Source: Novosphingobium nitrogenifigens DSM 19370 (GTDB taxonomy: Bacteria; Pseudomonadota; Alphaproteobacteria; Sphingomonadales; Sphingomonadaceae). Taken from it: a DNA stretch of 64,000 bases. The translations under genes were made by a program, and so were the position numbers. The notes beneath the pieces were generated by a model. It did no database searches and was not told where the DNA came from. It saw only the letters and a program-made list of their open reading frames with translations. Where the stretch lies: assembly GCF_000192575.1 (NCBI RefSeq), contig NZ_GL876933.1:248001-312000 (forward strand). Reading direction: 5' to 3'. Positions 36,104-44,127 of the stretch are shown here, one piece after another. Numbering within the stretch: position 1 is the first letter of the stretch; the number at the start of each line of letters is the position of its first letter.

Positions 36104-37051
36104 TTATACGCCGAGCCGGCTGCGCGGGTTGCGCGTGTCTTTCCAGCCTTCGAGACGCTGGCGCAGGTCCGCATCGTCGGAAGGCAGGTCGATCACCAGC
36201 GTCACCAGCTGGTCGCCGCGCTCGCCGTTCTTGCGCAGGAAGCCCTTGCCCTTGAGGCGCAGCGTGCGACCGCCGGTGGTGCCGGGGGCAACCGTCAGCA
36301 TGACCGCGCCGTCGACGGTCGGCACTTTGACCTTGGCGCCGTTGATCGCCTCGTCGAGCGTGATCGGCACGTCGACGCGGATATTGTCGCCGTCGCGTTC
36401 GAAAAAGGCATGGGGCGCAATCTCGATGGTGACGATGGCGTCGCCGAAACCGCCCGGTCCCGCATCGCCCTTGCCGCCAAGACGCACTTGCTGTCCGTTT
36501 TCGACACCGGCGGGCAGTTTGAGGTCGATGGTCTTGCCGTCGCGCAGAGTGATGCGCTGGGGCGCACGGGTCGCTGCGTCGACGAAAGGCACCGCAAGGC
36601 GATAGGTGACATTGGCGCCTTTGGGCGGGGGCGGACGACGTCCCCCGAAACCGCCAAAGCCGCCGCCGCCCTGACCTCCGCCGCCCATGCCGCCGCGTCC
36701 GCCGAACAGGCCTTCGAAAATGTCGCCGATATCGTGGCCTTCGCCGCCGAATCCTTCGAAACCGTCGTGACGGAAACCGCCCTGGCCGCCGCCGGGGCCG
36801 CCCCGGCCAAAGCCGAACGGCGCAGTGGGGTTGCCTTCGGCGTCGATTTCGCCGCGGTCGAACTGCGCCCGCTTGTCCTTGTCGGACAGGAGATCATAGG
36901 CCTGCGTCACTTCGGCGAAGCGGTCGGCGGCCTTGGGATTGTCCTTGTTGCGGTCGGGATGAAGCTCCTTGGCAAGTTTGCGATATGCGGACTTGATGTC
37001 CTTTTCGGTCGCGTTGCGATCGACGCCAAGAGTGGAATAAGGGTCTGCCAT
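36104..37051 (-). CDS. DnaJ C-terminal domain protein without zinc fingers (CbpA-like)
   Basis: A 315-residue J-domain co-chaperone. Residues 1-70 are a J domain with the HPD tripeptide (AKELHPDRNKDNPKAADRF). Next is a Gly/Phe-rich stretch (FGFGRGGPGGGQGGF to GGGGFGGFGGRR). The C-terminal substrate-binding beta domains follow (LPAGVENGQQVRLGGKGDAG, NIRVDVPITLDEAINGAKVKV). There are no CxxCxGxG repeats, so it is a class B type J protein rather than DnaJ proper. It heads the operon with yihY and fabI. Confidence 0.9.
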   Translation of the reverse strand: MADPYSTLGVDRNATEKDIKSAYRKLAKELHPDRNKDNPKAADRFAEVTQAYDLLSDKDKRAQFDRGEIDAEGNPTAPFGFGRGGPGGGQGGFRHDGFEGFGGEGHDIGDIFEGLFGGRGGMGGGGQGGGGFGGFGGRRPPPPKGANVTYRLAVPFVDAATRAPQRITLRDGKTIDLKLPAGVENGQQVRLGGKGDAGPGGFGDAIVTIEIAPHAFFERDGDNIRVDVPITLDEAINGAKVKVPTVDGAVMLTVAPGTTGGRTLRLKGKGFLRKNGERGDQLVTLVIDLPSDDADLRQRLEGWKDTRNPRSRLGV

Positions 37052-37280
37052 GATCCTGATAGCTAGGGATGCTGCCCTGTTCCTGCAAGATTTTCACCGC
37101 ACCGGAGCGGTGCTATTTGTCATTTCGACGTGCCCCGACAGGCGACTGGCGAGCGAGGCGCTGATTATCTAGAGCATCTTGCCTAGACATGGTTCATGAC
37201 ACTGTCGTTGACGGCGATCATGGCGGCAGTGTCCAGTCCGGTCGATGTCCTCGATCTCAGTCAAACGGAAGCAAGCCACG

Positions 37281-37904
37281 ATGCCGACGCCCAAGGATGT
37301 TGCCCCCGCCGCCGATGTCATTCCTCACGGCGATCCTTTCGCCCTGTTCGAGGACTGGTTCGCGCAGGCAAGCGTGAGCGAACCCAACGATCACAATGCC
37401 ATGGCGCTCGCCACCGCGACGCCCGACGGGCATCCTTCGGTACGGATGGTCCTGCTCAAGGGACACGGGCCTGACGGCTTTGTCTTCTACACCAACTTTC
37501 ACAGCCGCAAGGGCGGGGAACTGGCCGCCAATCCGCATGTCGCGCTGCTGTTCCACTGGAAAAGCCTGCGCCGCCAGATCCGGATCGAAGGGCCGATCAC
37601 GCAAGTGACGCCAGCCGAGGCGGATGCCTATTTCGCCAGCCGTCACCCCGAATCGCGGCTCGGTTCGGCGGCCTCCGATCAGTCGCGCCCGCTCGAGAAC
37701 CGGCAGATCTATCTCGATCGCGTGGCCAAGCTGCGCGCAGCCTATCCCGACGGCAATGTGCCCCGGCCCGAACACTGGTCGGGATACCGCGTCCGTCCCG
37801 AGCGGATCGAATTCTGGCATGATCGCGATTTCCGCCTGCATGAACGGCGGCGTTTCGACCGTCTCCCCGACGGCGGCTGGACCAGCACGCTGCTTTACCC
37901 CTAA
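37281..37904 (+). CDS. pdxH: Pyridoxamine 5'-phosphate oxidase
   Basis: A 207-residue FMN oxidase that makes pyridoxal 5'-phosphate. Signature parts are EPNDHNAMALATATPDGHPSVRMVLLKG, FYTNFHSRKGGELAANPHVALLFHW, SRLGSAASDQSRPLENR and the C-terminal GYRVRPERIEFW with RFDRLPDGGW. The ATG at 37281 has a weak GGAAG upstream. A fieF-like transporter begins 11 bp downstream. Confidence 0.95.
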   Translation: MPTPKDVAPAADVIPHGDPFALFEDWFAQASVSEPNDHNAMALATATPDGHPSVRMVLLKGHGPDGFVFYTNFHSRKGGELAANPHVALLFHWKSLRRQIRIEGPITQVTPAEADAYFASRHPESRLGSAASDQSRPLENRQIYLDRVAKLRAAYPDGNVPRPEHWSGYRVRPERIEFWHDRDFRLHERRRFDRLPDGGWTSTLLYP

Positions 37905-37915
37905 GGCGCCTGGCG

Positions 37916-38926
37916 ATGAACGACACCACGACCCCGGTATCTGCTCCGCCCCCGGCCCCCATTTCGGCGGTGGACATGGCCGCGCTCAATCGTCGTGCGG
38001 CTCTGGCGTCGATGTCGGTGGCGACGCTGCTGCTGGGCATGAAGATCTGGGCGACGATCTCGACGGGATCGGCGGCCATGCTCGGCAGCCTTGCCGATAC
38101 CGCGCTCGATCTCGTGGCGAGCGTCTCGACGCTGCTCGGGGTCTCGATCGCGGCGATCCCGGACGATGCGGGCCATCGCTTCGGCCACGGCAAGGCCGAG
38201 GCGCTTGCTGCGATGTTCCAGGTCGTGCTGATCTCGTTGTCGGCCTTCGGGCTGGCGCTTCGTTCGATCCAGCAATTCTTTGGCCACGGCCCGGTCGAGG
38301 ATCCCGGCTCGGGCATTCTGGTGTCGGTCATCGCGATCATCGCGACATTCGCGTTGGTCGCCTATCAGCGTCATGTGATCCGCAAGACGCAGAGCCTGGC
38401 GATCAGCACCGATCATTTCCACTACCTTTCCGATCTCGTCCTCAATCTGGCGGTGATCGTCGCGCTCGTGCTCGATCACTGGGCGCGGATTCCGGGCGTG
38501 GACGAAATTTTCGGGCTGGCCATCGCGGTCTGGCTGGGCCGGGGGGCGTGGGAAGCCTCGCAACAGGCGATCGAGCAATTGATGGACAGCGAATGGCCGC
38601 TCGAAAAGCGCGAGCGTTTCCTCGCGGCCATTCCGCATCATCCCGCGCTCAAGGGCATTCACGATTTCCGCACGCGGACCAGCGGGCGGCGCGATTTCGC
38701 GCAGTTCCATATCTGGGTCGACGGACGCATGAGCGTTGCCGCCGCGCACAAGGTCATGGATGTGATCGAGGACGGGCTGCACAAGGAATTTCCCGAGGTG
38801 GAAATCCTCATCCACACCGACCCGGAAGGGCTTGTCGATGAAGGCCCGCTCGGGTCGAACGACGTGCTCCCGCACCAGGAGCAGGACATCAGCCCGGCTT
38901 TGCTGGTTCAGGGGCGCCTGCGCTGA
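37916..38926 (+). CDS. Cation diffusion facilitator (FieF/YiiP-like metal exporter)
   Basis: A 336-residue CDF transporter that exports Zn2+ or Fe2+ for protons. There are six helices; the transport site is composed of ADTALD in TM2 and DHFHYLSD in TM5, and a cytoplasmic domain (HPALKGIHDFRTRTSGRRDFAQFHIWV ... VEILIHTDPE) binds regulatory metal. The N-terminal 20 residues are a Pro-rich extension. Metal specificity is unknown. Confidence 0.93.
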   Translation: MNDTTTPVSAPPPAPISAVDMAALNRRAALASMSVATLLLGMKIWATISTGSAAMLGSLADTALDLVASVSTLLGVSIAAIPDDAGHRFGHGKAEALAAMFQVVLISLSAFGLALRSIQQFFGHGPVEDPGSGILVSVIAIIATFALVAYQRHVIRKTQSLAISTDHFHYLSDLVLNLAVIVALVLDHWARIPGVDEIFGLAIAVWLGRGAWEASQQAIEQLMDSEWPLEKRERFLAAIPHHPALKGIHDFRTRTSGRRDFAQFHIWVDGRMSVAAAHKVMDVIEDGLHKEFPEVEILIHTDPEGLVDEGPLGSNDVLPHQEQDISPALLVQGRLR

Positions 38927-38946
38927 TCTACGTCCCGTTCGGGGGG

Positions 38947-40083
38947 TCAGCGGAACAGCCCGACGATGTCGCCGAGGCGGCTTGCTACCCGGTCGAGATG
39001 ATCTTCGGGCGTCATGCCCAGCCGGACGACCACGAGGTGCAGCGAGGGCGAAACCAGCACGAATTGTCCCAGATGCCCTTCGCAGGCGAAGAGATCGGAG
39101 GGGCCACGTTCGGGAAACAGCGATGCAGCGCCCGTGGTGGGGCGGCGATTGAGCCATAGCTGTGCCCCGTATTGCGCCTCGCGCGGGGAGGGGGCCGTCA
39201 TGAAATCGATCCACTGCCGGGGCACGAGTTGCGATCCCCCGGCCGCGCCCTTGTGCCGCAGGAATTCGCCGAACAGCCCCCAGTCGCGCGCTGTCGCATC
39301 GACCACGCTGCCGCCGAGGAACGTGCCCGAAGCATCGAATTCGGGCACTGCCGAATGCATTCCGACCGGATCGAACAGGCGCGTGCGCAAATAGTCGGCG
39401 ACGGCGCGACGACGGCTTTCGGGATCTCCGGCAGGCGCGAGCACCCGCGCGGCAAGATCGGCCAGAATGACGCTGGTATTGGTCGAATAGACCCATTTGC
39501 GCCCCGGATCGTATTCGAGCGGCTGGTCCTCGGCATAGCGGGCCATGTCGTCGCGTCCGTCGAGGAAGAGCATGCGCACTTCGTCGGAACGGAACGGGGG
39601 ATCGCCGCCTTCGACATGGCGCAGGCCGGACCGCATCTGCAAAAGCTGGCGCAAGGTGATTTCCCCACGCGGATCGCCGGGGCGCTGCCAGGTGGGAATG
39701 GGGGCCGGGTCGTCGAGTCGCAGGCGTCCGTCCGAGACGAGCATGCCGATCAGGACGCCGGTGATCGATTTGGCCATCGACCAGCTGATGAACCGGGTGT
39801 TCCGATCATAGCCGGGGCCATAGCGTTCGGCGACCAGCTTGCCGTCGTGATAGACGAGCAAGGCGCGGGTTTCCCCCGCCTCGGGCGCCTTGAACAGTGC
39901 ATCGATGCCGCGCGCGAGAGCTTCGCGCCCCGAATCGGCGTCGCCGTCGGGCAGGCCGGGGTCGGCGACGACCGCCTGGAGCGCGGCGGGCGCGAGCCCG
40001 CTCGACACCGGTTGGGAATGACAGCCGATCAAGGCTGGCACCAGCGCAAGGGGGGCGATAAGGACAAGCCGGTTCGGTCGCAT
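38947..40083 (-). CDS. Serine hydrolase (beta-lactamase/class C family), lipoprotein
   Basis: A 378-residue protein of the PBP-like serine hydrolase group. A hydrophobic signal ends in LVPALIGCHSQ, a plausible lipobox. Catalytic motifs are SWSMAKS (S-x2-K), WVYSTNTS for the Tyr-Ser-x motif, and EGHLGQFV (HxG). Family members are esterases, amidases or D-aminopeptidases, so calling it a beta-lactamase would be unsafe. ATG 40083 is preferred to a GTG at 40104. It diverges from a small membrane protein gene 37 bp away. Confidence 0.85.
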   Translation of the reverse strand: MRPNRLVLIAPLALVPALIGCHSQPVSSGLAPAALQAVVADPGLPDGDADSGREALARGIDALFKAPEAGETRALLVYHDGKLVAERYGPGYDRNTRFISWSMAKSITGVLIGMLVSDGRLRLDDPAPIPTWQRPGDPRGEITLRQLLQMRSGLRHVEGGDPPFRSDEVRMLFLDGRDDMARYAEDQPLEYDPGRKWVYSTNTSVILADLAARVLAPAGDPESRRRAVADYLRTRLFDPVGMHSAVPEFDASGTFLGGSVVDATARDWGLFGEFLRHKGAAGGSQLVPRQWIDFMTAPSPREAQYGAQLWLNRRPTTGAASLFPERGPSDLFACEGHLGQFVLVSPSLHLVVVRLGMTPEDHLDRVASRLGDIVGLFR

Positions 40084-40120
40084 CGGCGCCGACCATTCCT
40101 TCACTTCGTTCGCCCGGGCA

Positions 40121-40519
40121 ATGACAAACGCGCATCCAGATCACGGTTCTCCCCAGCAGGATTCCCTTGGAGGGGGTGCGCAGCCCATTCTTGAGCGACG
40201 TCGCCGCCGCCGGATTTGGCGTTGGGTCGTGCTGGTGCTGGTCGGGCTCGTCGGATTCGCGGTGTGGCAGATCTGGTCCCCGGCGCGCCGTTATGCCGTG
40301 ACTGGCGCGTCCTATGGCGCGCGGGTCGCTTGTTCGTGCCGTTTCGTGGGCGGACGCAGCCTTGGCGATTGCCACAAGGACATGGAAGGCGCCGTCGCCT
40401 GGGTCCATTTGAGCGAGGATGCGAGCGCGCGCAGCGTTACCGCGAGCTATCCCCTGCTCGCCAGCCAGACCGCGACCTATCGCGAGGGCTGGGGGTGTCA
40501 GCTCCAGCCCTGGAAATGA
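40121..40519 (+). CDS. Small membrane-anchored protein of unknown function
   Basis: A 132-residue protein with a cytoplasmic basic stretch (ERRRRRRIWRW), one transmembrane helix (WVVLVLVGLVGFAVWQIW) and an extracytoplasmic domain of about 75 residues. Four cysteines (VACSCRF, LGDCHKD, GWGCQLQ) suggest disulfides. I do not recognise the family, though I believe similar sequences occur next to serine hydrolase genes in other sphingomonads. It starts 37 bp from the divergent serine hydrolase start, and a shared promoter region is likely. Confidence 0.6.
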   Translation: MTNAHPDHGSPQQDSLGGGAQPILERRRRRRIWRWVVLVLVGLVGFAVWQIWSPARRYAVTGASYGARVACSCRFVGGRSLGDCHKDMEGAVAWVHLSEDASARSVTASYPLLASQTATYREGWGCQLQPWK

Positions 40520-40540
40520 GGTTCGGCCTCAAAGGCGCGA

Positions 40541-41710
40541 TCAGGCAGTGACGGCGTTTTCGGTCGATTCGATCCAGCCGCCGCCGACCACCCGGTCCCC
40601 GGCATAGATCACGGCCGCCTGTCCGGGCGCCACGCCATATTCGGGGGCGAAAAAGCGGATCGTCGTTGCCGCGCCCTCGCCAAAGGGGCCTTCGACTGCG
40701 ACCGGGACGGGTTTTGCCAGCGAACGGACTTTGGCGGTCAGCGCTTCGTCCGGGCCGGGCATCGGGCCGATGCGGTTGGTTTCGACGATATGGGCGCGAT
40801 CGACCGCGAGCATGGCCTTGGGCCCGACCAGAACGCGCCGTGCGGGCGCGTCGAGCGCGACCACATAAAGCGGTTCGGCCTGTCCGCCGATTTCGAGGCC
40901 GCGACGCTGCCCGACCGTATAGTGGATGATGCCCTTGTGCTGCCCCAGCACTTCGCCGGTGGCCGCGTGGACGATGTCGCCCGCAACCGAGCCTTCGGGC
41001 CGGATTGCGCTCACCACCCGGGCATAGTCGCCGTCGGGGACGAAGCAGATGTCCTGGCTGTCGGGCTTGGCCGCGACGCCGAGGCCGAGTTCGCCCGCGA
41101 TGCGGCGCACGTCCGGCTTGGCAAGGCCGCCCAGCGGAAAACGCAGGAACGCCAGTTGCTCGTCGGTGGTGCCGTAGAGGAAATAGGACTGGTCGCGCGC
41201 GGGATCGACGGCGCGGTGAAGCTCGGGGCCCGTCGCGGTCATGACCCGGCGGACATAGTGGCCGGTCGCCAGGCAATCCGCGCCAAGATCGCGGGCCATC
41301 GCCATCAGATCGGTGAACTTGGGCCCCATGTTGCAACGGATGCAGGGGATCGGGGTCCGGCCGGAGAGATAGTCGTCGGCAAAGCGTTCGACCACCGCTT
41401 CGCGAAAGTCGGATTCATGGTCGAACACATAATGGGCAAAGCCGAGCCGGTCGGCGACCGCGCGCGCGTCGCGGATGTCTTCTCCGGCGCAGCAGGCGCC
41501 CTTGCGGCCGGTGGCGGCGCCGTGGTCGTAGAGCTGAAGCGTGACGCCGATCACTTCGGCACCGCTGCGCGCGGCAAGGGCGGCGACCACGGAACTGTCG
41601 ACGCCGCCGGACATTGCAACGACGATGCGGCAGTCTTGCGCCGGACGGGGCAAGTCGAACAGCGCGGCAGGATCGGTGATGGGATCAGAAGTGATGGAGG
41701 GACCAGTCAT
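40541..41710 (-). CDS. mnmA: tRNA-specific 2-thiouridylase MnmA
   Basis: A 389-residue PP-loop enzyme that thiolates U34 of tRNA-Lys, -Glu and -Gln. Visible are the PP-loop [14 protein letters not shown], the catalytic cysteines in [14 protein letters not shown] and [15 protein letters not shown], and GHYVRR. The C-terminal domain begins near [13 protein letters not shown] 41710 is preferred; an ATG at 41746 would add 12 residues. The gene ends 21 bp from the convergent small membrane protein gene. Confidence 0.95.
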   Translation of the reverse strand: MTGPSITSDPITDPAALFDLPRPAQDCRIVVAMSGGVDSSVVAALAARSGAEVIGVTLQLYDHGAATGRKGACCAGEDIRDARAVADRLGFAHYVFDHESDFREAVVERFADDYLSGRTPIPCIRCNMGPKFTDLMAMARDLGADCLATGHYVRRVMTATGPELHRAVDPARDQSYFLYGTTDEQLAFLRFPLGGLAKPDVRRIAGELGLGVAAKPDSQDICFVPDGDYARVVSAIRPEGSVAGDIVHAATGEVLGQHKGIIHYTVGQRRGLEIGGQAEPLYVVALDAPARRVLVGPKAMLAVDRAHIVETNRIGPMPGPDEALTAKVRSLAKPVPVAVEGPFGEGAATTIRFFAPEYGVAPGQAAVIYAGDRVVGGGWIESTENAVTA

Positions 41711-41846
41711 GCCCGGCCCATAGGCGTTTTCGGCCCATGACGCCATGATCTCGATCGGTTTGGGGACGGCATGGCCGGTCGGGGCTGCGGCTTTGGTCGG
41801 GTATTCGTATTCCTCACCGAGAAGTGAAGCGGCCTTTTACCCTCCG

Positions 41847-41855
41847 TTATCCACA
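41847..41855 (+). promoter_or_regulatory. Perfect DnaA box upstream of the sciP locus
   Basis: TTATCCACA is an exact match to the E. coli DnaA consensus 9-mer. It is 20 bp upstream of the small gene at 41876, in the divergent region with mnmA. One 9-mer alone can occur by chance in GC-rich DNA, but rarely. Confidence 0.5.
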
Positions 41856-41875
41856 CCTGCGCTAGATCGCAGGTC

Positions 41876-42220
41876 ATGAGCATGGTGCTGACCGATTCCC
41901 ATCTCTTCGACACGGCTTCCGGCGAACAGACGCTGAGGCCGCTGGGTTGGAGCGAATTGTGTGCCCGGTTGGTCGCTGCGCAGGACTTGCGTCGCGACCA
42001 GCGGAGGGCCTCGTTCATCCTGCCTGACGTCGCAGGCACGCATGTCGGCAGCTTTCATCCCGTAACGGCCCTTATGCTTGAAAGCGTGGGGTGGCATGAA
42101 GAAGTCATTAACCCTGATGTTTCAAGTTATGGAAAACAGAAAACGGCCAAACTCGTTGACAGCAATACCCCCCCTATGAACCCCCAACTAGGCGCGCCAG
42201 GCCGACGAGATTTGCCATGA
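41876..42220 (+). CDS. Small protein upstream of sciP, unknown function
   Basis: A 114-residue frame starting at ATG 41876 and ending 4 bp into the sciP start. The first 70 residues (VLTDSHLFDTASGEQ, LRPLGWSELCARLVAAQDLR) look like a genuine folded segment, and I have the impression that related sphingomonad proteins begin with the same LTxSHLFD and GWxELCARL patterns. The last 40 residues look less natural. Codon use fits a gene only weakly. It may be a real short partner of SciP or a leader reading frame. Confidence 0.5.
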   Translation: MSMVLTDSHLFDTASGEQTLRPLGWSELCARLVAAQDLRRDQRRASFILPDVAGTHVGSFHPVTALMLESVGWHEEVINPDVSSYGKQKTAKLVDSNTPPMNPQLGAPGRRDLP

Positions 42221-42516
42221 TGGAAAACCAGAAAATCAGGCCGTCACAAGTGATTGGCCCCTTGGGCGAACCCCTCACGCTCGAGAACCTGCCTCCCCCC
42301 AACACCACCCGGTGGGTGGTCCGCCGCAAGGCCGAAGTGGTCGCTGCGGTCAATGGCGGTCTTTTGACCATTGACGAAGTGTGTGAACGCTATGGCTTGA
42401 CGCTCGAGGAATTTGCCTCGTGGCAGCGGGCTGTCGATCGTTCCGGGATGCAGGGTCTGCGCGTGACCCGGATCCAGCACTATCGCGAGCTCTACGAGCG
42501 CCAGCAGAAATATTGA
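42217..42516 (+). CDS. sciP: SciP-like CtrA inhibitor protein (DUF1153)
   Basis: A 99-residue helix-turn-helix protein of DUF1153. In Caulobacter SciP binds CtrA-dependent promoters and blocks CtrA from recruiting RNA polymerase. Core sequence: TTRWVVRRKAEVVAAVNGGLLT, then IDEVCERYGLTLEEFASWQRAVDRSGMQGLRVTRIQHYRELY, which includes the HTH and the RVTR motif used for DNA contact. A perfect DnaA box and a TTAACC half-site lie upstream, suggesting cell-cycle control. A strong terminator follows. Confidence 0.9.
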   Translation: MMENQKIRPSQVIGPLGEPLTLENLPPPNTTRWVVRRKAEVVAAVNGGLLTIDEVCERYGLTLEEFASWQRAVDRSGMQGLRVTRIQHYRELYERQQKY

Positions 42517-42550
42517 TCGCGCTTCGCAACAGCGTTCCGCGTTCAAGCAG

Positions 42551-42590
42551 AAAAAGGGCCGCCCGTCATTCCGACAGGCGGCCCTTTTCC
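42551..42590 (+). terminator. Rho-independent terminator of sciP
   Basis: AAAAGGGCCGCC pairs with GGCGGCCCTTTT around a 13-nt loop, bordered by an A-run and a T-run, so it could work in both directions. Confidence 0.85.
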
Positions 42591-42909
42591 GTTGGTGCGA
42601 TGCGGTATTGGAAAAAGCGGCGGAAAGTGCGGCAATCTCGCGATTGCGCCATTTGGGAGGCAGATGGGGAAGGATCGCCAAGTTATTCGTAGAGGATCAA
42701 TTGCAACTTGTCGGATCGCACTCTATTCCCGGACCGATCCTGTTAGGGTTTACGCCAGATCAAGTCCTTGGGTCGTGCATGGGGCATGAACCGGGATACG
42801 ATGGTAACCGCCGTGTGAAGTCTTGTCTTTGCAGGGCGCTGCGTATCCTGACGATGTTCATCGGCGGGTCATATGGGGGACCCATGTCGGGGATTGGGGG
42901 TTGGGGCTG
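42591..42909 (+). other. Leader/promoter region of the RND efflux operon, no gene seen
   Basis: About 320 bp without a gene I can support; several small frames exist but none has family character. GCAATC-N3-GATTGC (42631-42645) is a perfect 6-bp inverted repeat that could be an operator of an efflux repressor. The last 20 bp are G-rich and form the ribosome binding site of the adaptor gene. Confidence 0.4.
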
Positions 42910-42918
42910 GTGAATGAC

Positions 42919-44127
42919 ATGACGACCAATACCGATGTTGACGCCAACGGTGCTGGTTCGGATGCTCCGGTTTCTTCCGTTTCGTCGGTTGCGGGGCCTT
43001 CGCGGCGCAGTCTGGGGCTGGCGATCCTTGCCCTGACCGTTCTGGGCGGGGCCGGATATGGTCTCTACCGTTCCTTTTCCGCACCGGTGGCAGCGCATTC
43101 CGACGCCAATGCGCAAACGGTTACCGTGATCGTTCCCGGCCGTCTCTCGGTCGAGGGATCGGTGACGGCAAGCGGGGTGCTCGCGGCCCGGCGCGATCTG
43201 CCGGTCGGGATCGCCGGTGAAGGCGGGCGCGTCGTGCAGGTTCTCGTCGATGCCGGCAGCTGGGTGGACAAGGGACAGGTTCTCGCCATTGTCGATCGCT
43301 CGGTCCAGGCCGAGGAAATCGCCAGCCAGGCCGCCAATGTCGAAGTTCAGGAAGCCAATGCGCGGCTGGCGCAGAGCAAGCTCGACCGCTCGCTCAAGCT
43401 GGTTTCCAACGGTTTCATTTCCAATGCCGACATCGAACAACTCGTCGCGACCCGCGACGCGGCGCAGGCGCAAGTGCGCGTTGCCCGCGCGACGCTCGGG
43501 CAGCTTCGCGCGAGCGCGGCGCGGCTCAATGTCGTGGCGCCCGAAGCCGGACTGGTGCTGACGCGTCAGGTCGAGCCGGGTCAGATCGTCAGTTCGGCCA
43601 GCGGTACGCTGTTCCGCATCGCCCGCGACGGTGAACTCGAGATGCAGGCACGCCTGTCGGAAAGCAATCTGGCGCGCCTGGCCATCGGCGATACCGCGCA
43701 AGTGACGCCGGTGGGCACGACCCAGCCGTTCACCGGTCATATCTGGCAATTGGCGCCGACCATTGATGCGACGACCCGCGAAGGCCTCGCGCGCATTGCG
43801 CTTCCTTTCGACAGGGCCTTGCGTCCGGGCGGTTTTGCCACGGCGCGGCTGCGTTCGGGAACATCGACGGCGCCGTTGCTCCCTGAATCGGCGATCATGT
43901 CGGACGCTGCGGGGGCCTATGTCTATGTGGTCGACCATGGCGACAAGGTTGTCCGCCGCGGGGTTGCGACCGGGGATGTGACGCCACAGGGCATCGTCGT
44001 CACGCGGGGCCTGTCCGGCGATGAACGGGTGGTCCTGCGCGCCGGCGGTTTCCTCAATCCGGGGGACAAGGTCCGCCCGATCGTCAGTCGGGGAAGGGAC
44101 GGCGACGGCCAGAAGGGCACGTCATGA
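42919..44127 (+). CDS. RND efflux periplasmic adaptor subunit (membrane fusion protein)
   Basis: A 402-residue adaptor of the HlyD/MFP type. It has an N-terminal membrane anchor (LGLAILALTVLGGAGYGLYRSF), a lipoyl half (GIAGEGGRVVQVLVDAGSWVDKGQVLAIVD), a coiled-coil hairpin (VQAEEIASQAANVEVQEANARLAQSKLD), and the beta-barrel and proximal domains. ATG 42919 or the GTG at 42910 could be the start; G-rich sequence precedes both. It overlaps the permease by ATGA. No outer-membrane factor gene is adjacent, so it likely uses a shared TolC-like channel. Confidence 0.92.
   Translation: MTTNTDVDANGAGSDAPVSSVSSVAGPSRRSLGLAILALTVLGGAGYGLYRSFSAPVAAHSDANAQTVTVIVPGRLSVEGSVTASGVLAARRDLPVGIAGEGGRVVQVLVDAGSWVDKGQVLAIVDRSVQAEEIASQAANVEVQEANARLAQSKLDRSLKLVSNGFISNADIEQLVATRDAAQAQVRVARATLGQLRASAARLNVVAPEAGLVLTRQVEPGQIVSSASGTLFRIARDGELEMQARLSESNLARLAIGDTAQVTPVGTTQPFTGHIWQLAPTIDATTREGLARIALPFDRALRPGGFATARLRSGTSTAPLLPESAIMSDAAGAYVYVVDHGDKVVRRGVATGDVTPQGIVVTRGLSGDERVVLRAGGFLNPGDKVRPIVSRGRDGDGQKGTS

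Noticed and set aside
42608..42913. 101-residue frame before the RND adaptor
   Set aside because: No ribosome binding site, no family pattern, and biased amino acids; I treat the stretch as leader DNA.
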